Source of the DNA: Symploca sp. SIO2E6
GTDB lineage: Bacteria > Cyanobacteriota > Cyanobacteriia > Cyanobacteriales > Coleofasciculaceae
Reading direction: 5' to 3'
Length of the DNA: 32,047 nt
Assembly: GCA_010672425.1 (NCBI GenBank)
Contig: JAAHGR010000001.1
Coordinates: 1 to 32,047 of the forward strand
Shown here one piece after another: positions 8,501 to 15,573 of the stretch; positions within the stretch are counted from its first letter, which is position 1, and each line of letters opens with the position of its first letter. The position numbers and the translations under genes were made by a program. The notes beneath the pieces were generated by a model, which was not told the DNA's origin, ran no database searches, and saw nothing but the letters and a program-made list of their open reading frames with translations.

Positions 8501-8712
8501 TTTTGAATTTCGCTGAGCAAAGAATTTTTGTTGCGTTCTTCTCGATTAGTACGCTGTTTGTCTAGCAGGGCTGTTCCTGCACCAATAACGGAGCCGGTAA
8601 TTGCACCATTCAGAAGCGCCTTGTCTTGCTTTAATACGGAACCAAATATAAGACTGACAAGGAAGGCAACTACACCTAAAACAATGGGATTGACTACCTT
8701 AGATGATGACAT
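5491..8712 (-). CDS. Membrane-anchored giant coiled-coil protein with 35-residue repeats and TerB-C-like end
   Basis: A 1073-residue protein. Two hydrophobic segments lie near the N-terminus (about 8-26 and 33-50); the second carries a glycine zipper (GAITGSVIG). A long heptad-rich coiled coil follows (about 60-300). Next come about 17 units of a 35-residue repeat containing LEEELTTLEGQKQQL and ending QLTQPQQQKQ (about residues 290-880). Thirty-five is exactly five heptads, so the register is kept across units, and each unit carries one proline. After an Ala-Pro linker and an acidic stretch, the last about 80 residues (LPKHQLEVLKAI, LSSIAQENN, AIGNAIIESG) resemble the TerB-C domain of tellurite-resistance-type proteins. 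Function is unknown; a scaffold or spacer at the membrane is inference. It stands alone, not in an obvious operon. Confidence 0.85.
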   Translation of the reverse strand: MSSSKVVNPIVLGVVAFLVSLIFGSVLKQDKALLNGAITGSVIGAGTALLDKQRTNREERNKNSLLSEIQKLDEQKNKLSESLDTATTAKEKTQGSVNTLTAKKTQLQSQVSELNQQKQELHQELATLNGQKQQSEIESSNLKVQLKSLQEREREGNQTALELTSQLQDIERQKKNLQTQLEQLQTQVTEQLQYKQELEQEITNLKETEYQITEESDSLQAQVQTLVDQHIELSQLQSQVAAKHHQQELLQQNIVILESRNSQLETDLDNLQTQIQEFEQLESKVSEKQVSKQQLEEELTTLEGQKQQLTTNLSELQAQLTQPQQQKQQLEEELTTLEGQKQQLTTDLSDLQAQLTQPQQQKQQLEEELTTLEGQKQQLTTDLSDLQTQLTQPQQQKQQLEEELTTLEGQKQQLATDLSELQAQLTQPQQQKQQLEEELTTLEGQKQQLATDLSELQAQLTQPQQQKQQLEEELTTLEGQKQQLTTDLSDLQAQLTQPQQQKQQLEEELTTLEGQKQQLTTDLSDLQAQLTQPQQQKQQLEEELTTLEGQKQQLATDLSELQAQLTQPQQQKQQLEEELTTLEGQKQQLTTDLSELQAQLTQPQQQKQELEEELTTLEGQKQQLATELLELQTQLTQPQQQKQELEEELTTLEGQKQQLATDLSDLQAQLTQPQQQKQQLEEELTTLEGQKQQLTTDLSELKVQLTQPQQQKQQLEEELTTLEGQKQQLATELSELQTQLTQPQQQKQQLEEELTTLEGQKQQLATELSELQVQLTQPQQQKQQLEEELTTLEGQKQQLTTDLSQLKVQLTQPQQQKQQLEEELTTLEGQKQQLTTDLSQLKVQLTQPQQQKQQLEEELTTLEGQKQQLAKDLSDLQAQFTAQYNHKEILEQEVNQLEEQRKQLEETFRNHPAPAPATPVTETVTQGLLPDEDLPPEWAAFAALQDEFVNEDEIPTEEISTQWVGMEEQQFEDPELEDDLASVWTEFILALPKHQLEVLKAITQEDAPAAKLSSIAQENNTTPEELIKVLNGQAQSAIGNAIIESGSTTPTITNGEYATILEQIFEVIAYMEN
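6085..7835 (-). repeat. 105-bp tandem repeats inside the coiled-coil gene
   Basis: About 16 to 17 direct 105-bp units encode the 35-residue repeat. Units differ mainly at a few codons (TTDLSDLQA, ATDLSELQA, TTDLSQLKV types), and neighbours are often identical, which suggests recent unequal exchange. Confidence 0.95.
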
Positions 8713-9085
8713 AATAGTTTTTTTGTGAACAAAGTAAATTTTTGCTGGAGATAGGGTTCAACTTGCCAAGGATTTGATTGACAAAAATTGACAAAATAGG
8801 TATCCTTCTCTCTTTCCCAAGTTATCACCCAGCCTAACAGCTTATACTGGTTATGTCTGCAATATCTTTCCCTGATGAGTGACAAACGGCTAAATCTGCT
8901 CACATCAGTTGATTAACGGACTTGCAGTACATCCAGAATGTCTATTGTGAGAGTTTCTCTATACTTTATTCTTCTCTACTCAGTGAAATTCCGGTTATTT
9001 TGCTAAAATTTTGATTAAATTTTTTTTAATTTTTAATTTTTAACTTTTAATTCGCCGTCGGGCGCTCATTACTTCCTACTACCAC
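8713..9085. other. Intergenic spacer with TTTTTAA heptamers
   Basis: No credible gene is seen in this spacer upstream of the coiled-coil gene and downstream of fetB. At 9023-9050 three TTTTTAA heptamers and one CTTTTAA form another heptanucleotide array. A short G+C stem (CGCC/GGCG near 9053) follows, but it is not a convincing terminator. Confidence 0.6.
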
Positions 9086-9865
9086 CTAAGGAAGCTGTAA
9101 TTGAGCTTGAGCATTAAAAAATTGGCGCATCAGTCCTTGAGTAACCAAGAGGGTGGTTACGAGGTTAGTGAAAGCTAGCATAAACATGATTAACATTTGA
9201 TAGGATGCGGCATTGAGTGGGTCAATGCCGCTCAGGAGTTGCCCGGTGATGATGCCTGGTAAGGTAACAATACCTACTACCATCATCGAGTTGATGGTAG
9301 GAATTAGTCCCGCACGAATGGCATCTTTGCGGTATCCGGCTACAGCCTGTTGCGGTGTTGCTCCTAAGCTCAAATGGGTTTCAATTTCTAGGCTACTGCT
9401 ACTAATCGTACTAACGAGGCGTTCCCCCGCGATCGCGGCTCCATTCATGGCATTTCCTAGTACAATACCCCCTAAGGGAATCAGATACTGGGGTTCGTAC
9501 CAAGTATCTGGTTGCACAATCAGCAGATTGGTATAAATCAAGGTCAGGGCAGTACTGAAGAAAATCGAACCGAATACGATCGGTATTACTCTGGGAATCT
9601 TTTTGCCAATACGATTGCGAGCAGTAATAGTCGCAATAGTCAACATTACCAGCAAAATCCCCAAAACTGGGAGCGGGTTATCCAAGGCAAAAACTACAGC
9701 TAGCCCATAGCCTACCACCATGAGCTGCAAGACGGTTCGTCCCGTCGCGATTGCGAGGGAGAGTTCCAAACCTAATTGTTGCCAACTTGACAAACCAATC
9801 GCGAGCGCCATCATACCCAATCCCCAGGGTAAGTCGGTTGGCTGTAGTTCGATTAAAGAATCCAC
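9086..9865 (-). CDS. fetB: FetB-family (UPF0014) ABC transporter permease
   Basis: A 259-residue polytopic membrane protein with about seven hydrophobic segments. Family features are LGNAMNGAAIAGERL, LSLGATPQQA, IPTINSMMVVGIVTLPG and TGQLLSGIDPLNAASYQ. In E. coli FetA (ATPase) and FetB (permease) export iron and protect against oxidative stress. No fetA-like ATPase is next to it, so its partner must lie elsewhere. It is divergent from the aminotransferase gene, with 51 bp between the starts. The substrate in this organism is not shown. Confidence 0.9.
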   Translation of the reverse strand: MDSLIELQPTDLPWGLGMMALAIGLSSWQQLGLELSLAIATGRTVLQLMVVGYGLAVVFALDNPLPVLGILLVMLTIATITARNRIGKKIPRVIPIVFGSIFFSTALTLIYTNLLIVQPDTWYEPQYLIPLGGIVLGNAMNGAAIAGERLVSTISSSSLEIETHLSLGATPQQAVAGYRKDAIRAGLIPTINSMMVVGIVTLPGIITGQLLSGIDPLNAASYQMLIMFMLAFTNLVTTLLVTQGLMRQFFNAQAQLQLP

Positions 9866-9916
9866 AATTTTATTCTTAAGCTTATCCTATTAAATAAGAA
9901 TTTTTGGTGTGAGCAA

Positions 9917-11041
9917 GTGAACAATATACCTCCTCTTGATCTAAAGCGGCAATACCAAGTCATTGGTGCACAAGTCAGTGCTGCTGTTCAGGAAGTGTTA
10001 ACCTCTGGTTATTATATCGGTGGTTCTCCAGTAAAAAGTTTTGAGCAGCAATTTGCTGCTTACCTAGGTACTGCTGAAGGTGTCGGCTGCAACTCTGGCA
10101 CCGATGCTCTTTACTTGGCACTACGCGCCTTACAAATCGGACCTGGGGATGAGGTAATTACTACCTCCTTTACCTTTATTGCCACGGCTGAAGTGATTAC
10201 TGCTGTTGGCGCTAAGCCAGTTTTTGTCGATATCGATGCTGCTACCTTTAATCTGGATATCACCAAGATTGCAGGAGCCATTACTGAGAAAACTAAAGCG
10301 ATTATCCCAGTTCACCTGTTCGGGCAACCAGTGGATATGGATGCAATTATGAGTTTAGCCCAAGCTCATGATATTGTCGTGATTGAAGACTGTGCTCAAG
10401 CTGCTGGTGCTCGATGGCGGGGCAAAAAAGTAGGAAGCATCGGACATCTGGGCTGTTTTAGCTTCTTTCCTACCAAAAATTTGGGAGCCTGTGGCGATGG
10501 TGGTGCAGTGGTTACTAACGATGAGAACCTAGCAGCATCAATCCGTATGCTCAAAGCACATGGCAGTAACCAACGTTATTACCATGAAGCAACTGGCATC
10601 AACAGTCGCTTAGATGCTCTACAAGCAGCTATCCTGAGTATCAAGCTAGCTTACCTGGATCAGTGGAATGATGCTCGTCGTCAACTTGCTGCTACTTATC
10701 AGCAACTGTTGCAGCCTCTACCGGAAGTAGTAGTTCCCCAAGAAACCCCTAATGCTCATGCAGTTTGGAATCAATACACAATTCGCCTAACTAAAGATAG
10801 CAGCAGTAGCAGCGATCGGGATCAGGTACGTAACCAGCTACAGCAACGAGGTGTTATTTCTATGGTCTATTACCCAATTCCTTTGCACTTGCAGCCAGTT
10901 TACCAAAATTTAGGCTATCAACCTGGTGATTTGCCAGTAACTGAGCAAGTCTGTCATCAGGTATTGTCTTTACCAATGTTCCCAGAGTTGTCTTTGGAGG
11001 AACAGCAGCAGGTTGTCTATGCTCTGAAAGATTGTTTCTAG
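9917..11041 (+). CDS. DegT/DnrJ/EryC1/StrS family PLP aminotransferase
   Basis: A 374-residue sugar-aminotransferase-type enzyme. It shows GCNSGTDALYLALRAL (phosphate-binding region), EDCAQAAGA with the cofactor-ring aspartate D158, and SFFPTKNLG with the PLP lysine K187. C-terminal YYPIPLHLQPVY and LPMFPELS are typical of the family. These enzymes transaminate nucleotide-linked keto-sugars for O-antigen, capsule or natural-product sugars. No other sugar-nucleotide genes are nearby, so the substrate cannot be named. The start is a GTG at 9917 without a clear Shine-Dalgarno sequence. Confidence 0.92.
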   Translation: MNNIPPLDLKRQYQVIGAQVSAAVQEVLTSGYYIGGSPVKSFEQQFAAYLGTAEGVGCNSGTDALYLALRALQIGPGDEVITTSFTFIATAEVITAVGAKPVFVDIDAATFNLDITKIAGAITEKTKAIIPVHLFGQPVDMDAIMSLAQAHDIVVIEDCAQAAGARWRGKKVGSIGHLGCFSFFPTKNLGACGDGGAVVTNDENLAASIRMLKAHGSNQRYYHEATGINSRLDALQAAILSIKLAYLDQWNDARRQLAATYQQLLQPLPEVVVPQETPNAHAVWNQYTIRLTKDSSSSSDRDQVRNQLQQRGVISMVYYPIPLHLQPVYQNLGYQPGDLPVTEQVCHQVLSLPMFPELSLEEQQQVVYALKDCF

Positions 11042-11143
11042 ATAAGTTTTCAAGGTTCTAAGAAAAGCTGACTCTGATTTTATGAGGAATCCGGATTTAT
11101 TTTAACAAGTCTGGTATTGATTATAAAATCGGAGGAAGCCGAA

Positions 11144-12208
11144 GTGAAACTTACATCTCAATACTACCGTAAATCTTTCCTATGGACTTGTTTGTCCGTC
11201 TTACTTTTAAATACTGGTATGACAACTAACGCGGCTCCAGTAAAACAAACAGACTACCTATATAACACTACAACTACTGCACAAGCAAGACCTGCGAATG
11301 CTGAGGCAATCTTCAAACAAGCGAAACAGGAGTTGCCAGAAGATTACTACGCGCTCTATCGGATTGTAGAGCGAATAGCTAGAGCGAATAAACTAGACTA
11401 TTCCCCTTGGCGTGTCTACATTTCCCCAGAATATGATGTTAATGCCTTTGCCGCTGATGTCAATTTGGTGGCATTTTATAGTGGGTTACTAGATCGATTA
11501 CACGGAGATGTCGATGCCATTGCTTGTGTCGTAGGTCATGAAATGGCACACCACATCAAAAATCATATCGCTGTGGGATCTGCTGAACGAGAACGTATTT
11601 TACAACAACTTCGAGCCGAAGCCATTGAGGAAGTTGCGGCTGAAGAAGAGGACTTACGCAACGATTTAGAAGAAATCGGTGTTAATGATTGGGTAGCAGG
11701 AAATGCAGGAATTTTATTAGAGGGTTTTTTAGGTGGTCGCCAAGGTGGTTTAATCGGAAATTTAGTTGGTAGTATATTTGGAGGAGGAAAGGAGCGTCGC
11801 GTGAAAGAGGCAGTCGCTCGGATTGATGAGATTTATGCACAGAAGGAGGCGCAGCGTTTACAGGAATGGCGCGAACTCAACCACCATCAAGAGTTTGAAT
11901 CCGATGAATTGGGCTACACTTATATGGTGCGAGCAGGGTTTAAACCCCAAGGATGCCAGACAGTAATGACGGTATTGAGTCGCCTAGGAGTGACGGCAAG
12001 TGATACTCACCCTGCAACTCCCGATAGAATTGCAGCAATCAATGGATTTGCTACCAAGTACTCCTATGATGTATTAGTAAATGAAGGTAAATCCAACCTT
12101 GCGGCGAGTTCTGTTCCTTTAAGCTACGGGCTATCAAGAGATAAGGTAACACTGCGGATTAACTCCCGACAAGGCAGCGGAGATATCGATTCTACTTTGC
12201 CTCAGTAA
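11144..12208 (+). CDS. Secreted M48-family zinc metalloprotease
   Basis: A 354-residue protein. The start is GTG at 11144, preceded by GGAGGA at 11131-11136. This places a signal peptide at the N-terminus (WTCLSVLLLNTGMTTNAAP); the ORF also extends back to a TTG at 11117, but with no ribosome site. Zinc motif HEMAH is at about 132-136, with the third ligand region ESDELGYTYM further on. A glycine-rich stretch (FLGGRQGGLIGNLVGSIFGGG) lies between them, as in periplasmic BepA/Oma1-like proteases. The C-terminal THPATPDRIAAI matches the family. It probably acts in the periplasm in protein quality control. Confidence 0.92.
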   Translation: MKLTSQYYRKSFLWTCLSVLLLNTGMTTNAAPVKQTDYLYNTTTTAQARPANAEAIFKQAKQELPEDYYALYRIVERIARANKLDYSPWRVYISPEYDVNAFAADVNLVAFYSGLLDRLHGDVDAIACVVGHEMAHHIKNHIAVGSAERERILQQLRAEAIEEVAAEEEDLRNDLEEIGVNDWVAGNAGILLEGFLGGRQGGLIGNLVGSIFGGGKERRVKEAVARIDEIYAQKEAQRLQEWRELNHHQEFESDELGYTYMVRAGFKPQGCQTVMTVLSRLGVTASDTHPATPDRIAAINGFATKYSYDVLVNEGKSNLAASSVPLSYGLSRDKVTLRINSRQGSGDIDSTLPQ

Positions 12209-12225
12209 GTACCACATGCTAAATG

Positions 12226-12242
12226 GGGTCTGCTGAATAAGT
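12226..12242 (+). repeat. Left inverted repeat bracketing the Uma2 gene
   Basis: GGGTCTGCTGAATAAGT lies 17 bp after the metalloprotease stop. Its near-perfect inverse (16 of 17) is at 13060-13076, beyond the end of the Uma2 gene. The sequence looks like an insertion-sequence terminus. Confidence 0.65.
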
Positions 12243-12407
12243 CGATTGATTTGGGTTTTGAAGTAATGAGCATTATATATCTCCAGAAAAGAACCTGAAA
12301 CCCTTATATTACTTAAGGTCAATATTGAGTTTTTGGAGATGTCATTCATGTTAATCTCAAAATAGGCAACTCTCAGACTATTAGCGTTTGCCAAGGGAGC
12401 CTAGACT

Positions 12408-13037
12408 ATGTTTGCCCTCGTCTCACCAGAAAAAATTCACTTGCCTGTAGGCTCAGTATTACGATTACCTGCAACCTGGCAAGAGTATCAGACTTTGTCT
12501 GATATGCGAGGAGACGGTTCAATCCCGCGCCTGAAGTATCGCCATGGAGAAGTATTGCTGATGTCCCCTTTGCCTATCCATGGAAAAGATGCCCATTTAA
12601 TTGCCAGTATTGTCACAACCCTTTTGGATGCCGATGAACGAGAATATGATGCATTTACCCCTGTAACCATGACATTGCCAGAAGAAAGTGGCATTGAACC
12701 AGACTATTGCTTCTACATTGATAATTGGCAAGCGGTTTGCGGCAAAAAGCGAATTGATTGGCAAAACGATCCGCCTCCAGATTTAGTTATCGAAATTGAT
12801 GTCACCAGTTATTCCGACATAGAAGATTATCTTCCCTATCGGGTTCCTGAAGTCTGGCTACTGAAGAAGCAGAAACTATTAATTTATCAGCTGCAAGGTG
12901 TAAAATATCAACTTCAAACCCAAAGCCTCTACTTTCCAAGCTTTGATTTACAAAGTGCGATCGCAAGCTGTATCAACATTGCTTACCAACGCAATACTAG
13001 TGCGGCCATTCGGGATTTAAAGCAACACTTACAGTAA
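12408..13037 (+). CDS. Uma2-family (DUF820) putative endonuclease
   Basis: A 209-residue protein of the Uma2 family, which has a PD-(D/E)XK nuclease-like fold and is hugely expanded in cyanobacteria. Visible features are YRHGEVLLMSPLPIHGK, GIEPDYCFYI and PPPDLVIEID, which supply the acidic core (E, D, ExD), and VPEVWLL. Its biological role is not known. The gene lies between 17-bp inverted repeats at 12226 and 13060, so it may have arrived as a small mobile unit. The 199-bp spacer before it has no other gene. Confidence 0.88.
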   Translation: MFALVSPEKIHLPVGSVLRLPATWQEYQTLSDMRGDGSIPRLKYRHGEVLLMSPLPIHGKDAHLIASIVTTLLDADEREYDAFTPVTMTLPEESGIEPDYCFYIDNWQAVCGKKRIDWQNDPPPDLVIEIDVTSYSDIEDYLPYRVPEVWLLKKQKLLIYQLQGVKYQLQTQSLYFPSFDLQSAIASCINIAYQRNTSAAIRDLKQHLQ

Positions 13038-13059
13038 TCAGTAATGAGTTTTACTTATT

Positions 13060-13076
13060 ACTTATTCAGCAAACCC
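13060..13076 (-). repeat. Right inverted repeat bracketing the Uma2 gene
   Basis: ACTTATTCAGCAAACCC reads GGGTTTGCTGAATAAGT on the other strand and differs from the left copy at one base. It ends 3 bp before the stop codon of the convergent second Uma2 gene. Flanks show only a weak TAA similarity, so a target duplication is not proven. Confidence 0.65.
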
Positions 13077-13079
13077 TAA

Positions 13080-13877
13080 TTAGGGCAAGCTATTGGGCTC
13101 AACCCCCAATTTTAACAGGCGATCGCGTAACTGTTGGATCGTAACTTCTGCATTATCTGCCCTTATTCGTTCTTGTTCTTTGGCAAGTCGCTCTTGTTCT
13201 TTGGCTCTTCGTTCTTGCTCAACTCTCTCCTCTGGTGTGGGAATCCAATTGCCCATGCTATCGTAAAAGCGCAACCACTTTCCTGTTACTTCCTCATAAC
13301 TCCCCTCCCATAAACCCAAACCCAATCCTAACTCTTCTAACCACAATCTTTCTTGGGATAGTTCTAATTCTTTATATTTCCCTGATTGCCACACAAAAGC
13401 GCGAAACTGATTTTTATAACGATCATAGATAACGTAATAAGGTACTTGTAGAATTTTTTCGTACACTTCCCATTTCGTTGGTGGTTTTTCCTTTTTGCGC
13501 TCCGTCAATCCTAAATCTTCGTCCTCTGTTCCAGGGGACAACAACTCCACCACCAAAAATGGAGTTACTTCTTCTTGCCACATTACATAGCTCAAGCGTA
13601 ATTCTTGCTGATTTCTACTCCGCTGAGCACCCAAGGCTAAGAACCAATCCGGTCGCTTGTACCGGGGATGCTCCGGATCGTAGTACAGATTGAGATCTTT
13701 GGCAATAAAATAGTCTTGAGAAGAGTAATTAGGAGATTGACAGGTATTTTTCAATAAATTCGGTTGAACATCATGAAATTCGTCCACTAAACCAGATTCC
13801 TCCGGGTCTTCGCTAGGTAGATCATACATGGTGGGCAAAGATTTTTGCCTGGATTGGGACGGTTGAAGTTGAACCAT
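13080..13877 (-). CDS. Uma2-family (DUF820) putative endonuclease with charged C-terminal helix
   Basis: A 265-residue Uma2-type protein of a different subgroup from the gene at 12408. It has YYDPEHPRYKRPDWFLALG, PFLVVELLSPGTEDEDLG and YYVIYDR, with the catalytic-type acidic residues in RPD and VVELLSP. The last about 60 residues are a charged coiled coil (EQERRAKEQERLAKEQERI), common in this subgroup. It converges on the first Uma2 gene. Function is unknown. Confidence 0.88.
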   Translation of the reverse strand: MVQLQPSQSRQKSLPTMYDLPSEDPEESGLVDEFHDVQPNLLKNTCQSPNYSSQDYFIAKDLNLYYDPEHPRYKRPDWFLALGAQRSRNQQELRLSYVMWQEEVTPFLVVELLSPGTEDEDLGLTERKKEKPPTKWEVYEKILQVPYYVIYDRYKNQFRAFVWQSGKYKELELSQERLWLEELGLGLGLWEGSYEEVTGKWLRFYDSMGNWIPTPEERVEQERRAKEQERLAKEQERIRADNAEVTIQQLRDRLLKLGVEPNSLP

Positions 13878-13986
13878 GATTAGGTCTTAGGTGTTAGATA
13901 GTTTATATGCGCACACCTTCTCCATTGTTCATGATATTAGCAAAAAGTAATTGGGATTGCAAGCAATTGGCACTCTTGCAATCCAA

Positions 13987-14097
13987 GTACTGGCGCGACA
14001 CAGCTAAAATGGTGGAATAGGAAATCGACGGCTTCCTTGTCAAATAAGGGTTTGAGCCAAAATCTATTCAATCATTTTAAGTGTGTCACGCCAGTAC
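13987..14097. mobile_element. 111-bp MITE-like palindromic element
   Basis: The arms 13987-14020 and 14064-14097 match at about 29 of 34 positions when inverted, leaving a 43-bp centre. The ends read GTACTGGCG...CGCCAGTAC. This fits TGGCG...CGCCA termini inside a duplicated GTAC, or CTGGCG...CGCCAG inside a duplicated TA as in IS630/mariner-type insertions. There is no coding capacity. The family assignment is inference. Confidence 0.7.
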
Positions 14098-14146
14098 AAT
14101 TCACCCTTAAACAGAAGGATTTAGGGGCTCGTGATCGTTTGAATTC

Positions 14147-14174
14147 TAAAATCTAAAATCTAAAATCTAAAATC
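14147..14174. repeat. Four TAAAATC heptamers
   Basis: Four perfect tandem copies of TAAAATC form one of several heptanucleotide arrays (short tandemly repeated repetitive sequences) in this window. Confidence 0.9.
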
Positions 14175-14278
14175 TCTCTGGTCATATCAAGGAATTTAGG
14201 CATCCTATATTCATTTATAGTTTTTCAAGAGCTCCCCAGGAGCGCTTCGCCAACGCCCCTACAGAACTCCAAAAGTGT

Positions 14279-15028
14279 TTAAACTTTAACGCGGTTAGGA
14301 GAAACTGCGGCTAAGGCTTCTACTAAACTACGAACAGCAGCAACCATTGCCACTTCGTTACCCAATTGATTGATAGCAGAACCGACACCAACACCCTTGG
14401 CACCAGCGGCAATTGCCATTGGTGCTGTTACATTCGATAAACCGGAAGCACATAGTACTGGTACAGTGACAACACGGGAAATTTCATAAGTTGCGGCTAG
14501 GGTGGGTGCAGCTTTTTCAATTAAACCTAATGTTCCCGCTGAACGGGGCTTGCTGCTGGTGCCGCCTTCGGTTTGAATAATATCAGCACCTGCTTTTACT
14601 AACTCTTCGGCTAGTTCCACTTGTTGATCTAACTGAAGAATGTGGGGAACGGTAACAGATAGGGTGATGTCAGGTAGAAGTGATCGCGTTTCCTTGGTCA
14701 ATGCTAGTATTTCTTCTGCTTCAAACCGGCGTCCCTGAGCGTAAAAGCTATCAAAGTTACCAATTTCGATCAGATCAGCACCGGCTTGGGTAGCCATCAC
14801 AAACTGTTTTGGTTCCACTGCTGATACACAAATTGGTAAATTAGTCAACTCTCGTGCTAACTTTACCAAAGCTGGAGCAGCAGCGATATCTACAAAACTA
14901 GCACCACCTCGATCAGCTGCTTGGATAGTAGCAGCAACACGCTTGGGGTCAAAATTATTCAAGCCGCTGATGACTTTGAGCACTTGACCCTGATCAAATA
15001 CTTGCTGTAGTTGAGGATGCATAATCAT
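14279..15028 (-). CDS. ycf23: Ycf23 / DUF561 TIM-barrel protein
   Basis: A 249-residue protein of the DUF561/Ycf23 family, conserved in cyanobacteria and in some algal plastids. It has a TIM-barrel pattern with VLKVISGLNNFDP, GASFVDIAAAP, ICVSAVEP, AGADLIEIGNFDS, SVTVPHIL, AGADIIQTEGGTS, and the phosphate-binding-like end VPVLCASGLS and GAKGVGVGSAI. The reaction is not established; similarity to nitronate monooxygenase or FMN-barrel enzymes is only at fold level. A second ATG at 15022 could also serve as start. It stands alone between repeat-rich spacers. Confidence 0.9.
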   Translation of the reverse strand: MIMHPQLQQVFDQGQVLKVISGLNNFDPKRVAATIQAADRGGASFVDIAAAPALVKLARELTNLPICVSAVEPKQFVMATQAGADLIEIGNFDSFYAQGRRFEAEEILALTKETRSLLPDITLSVTVPHILQLDQQVELAEELVKAGADIIQTEGGTSSKPRSAGTLGLIEKAAPTLAATYEISRVVTVPVLCASGLSNVTAPMAIAAGAKGVGVGSAINQLGNEVAMVAAVRSLVEALAAVSPNRVKV

Positions 15029-15573
15029 ACATTATTCAGACTGACAAGTGAATAGTGTACAGTTTAGGGGAGAAACAACAAACAGCAAAAAGAAGGGAAC
15101 ATAATATTGAGCAACTAATACTACATATATACTGATAACGTAAGTTGCTAGTTACAAGTATCAGCGTGTTGAGATCCCCCCTAACCCCCCTTAACAAGGG
15201 GGGGACCGGATTTCAAGTCCCCCGTGGAACTAAAAGCCTAGCATCCTCTGGCGAACCGTGGAAGTCAAAGCGTAGTATCGTCCGGCGAACCGTGGAAGTC
15301 AAAGCGTAGTATCGTCCGGCGAACCGTGGAAGTCAAAGCGTAGTATCGTCCGGCGAACCGTGGAAGTCAAAGCGTAGTATCGTCCGGCGAACCGTGGAAG
15401 TCAAAGCGTAGTATCGTCCGGCTTCCCCCTTTCAAAGGGGGACGGGAGGGGGATTCCAAGGGGGACGGGAGGGGGATTCCAAGGGAGACGGGAGGGGGAT
15501 CTACTAATAACTAGCAACTTGGGTTAATAGCAAGCCATATATCCATCATCTACAGGTGCAAGGAGCACAATTA
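15029..15573. other. Intergenic spacer with foldback repeat structure
   Basis: No gene is seen. From 15142 to 15520 the spacer is a nested inverted and tandem repeat structure. It ends just before tamB, whose ribosome site is at 15560-15565. Confidence 0.75.
15142..15520. repeat. Foldback element: inverted ends, C/G-rich arms, 34-bp and 23-bp tandem repeats
   Basis: Outer 13-bp perfect inverted repeats AAGTTGCTAGTTA (15142-15154) and TAACTAGCAACTT (15508-15520) enclose C-rich and G-rich arms (GATCCCCCCTAACCCCCC on the left, GAGGGGGATC on the right). Inside are five exact copies of a 34-bp unit beginning CGAACCGTGG (starts 15252, 15286, 15320, 15354, 15388), plus a degenerate copy before them. 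On the right are three 23-bp units beginning AAGGGGGACGGG (15435, 15458, 15481). It is non-coding. Confidence 0.9.

Larger units (their letters stand above)
13878..14278. other. Intergenic spacer with MITE-like element and heptamers
   Basis: No gene is seen. The spacer holds the 111-bp palindromic element (13987-14097), four TAAAATC heptamers (14147-14174), and a GCGCTTCGCCAACGCCCCTAC-like stretch near 14241 of the sort dispersed in some cyanobacterial genomes. Confidence 0.7.

Noticed and set aside
4834-13877. A defence island made of hicBA, the coiled-coil protein and the Uma2 genes
   Set aside because: Housekeeping-type genes (fetB, aminotransferase, M48) lie between, strands alternate and no operon joins them; clustering looks like chance in a repeat-rich genome.
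15252-15421. CRISPR array
   Set aside because: The five 34-bp units are directly adjacent with no spacers, and no cas genes are in the window.
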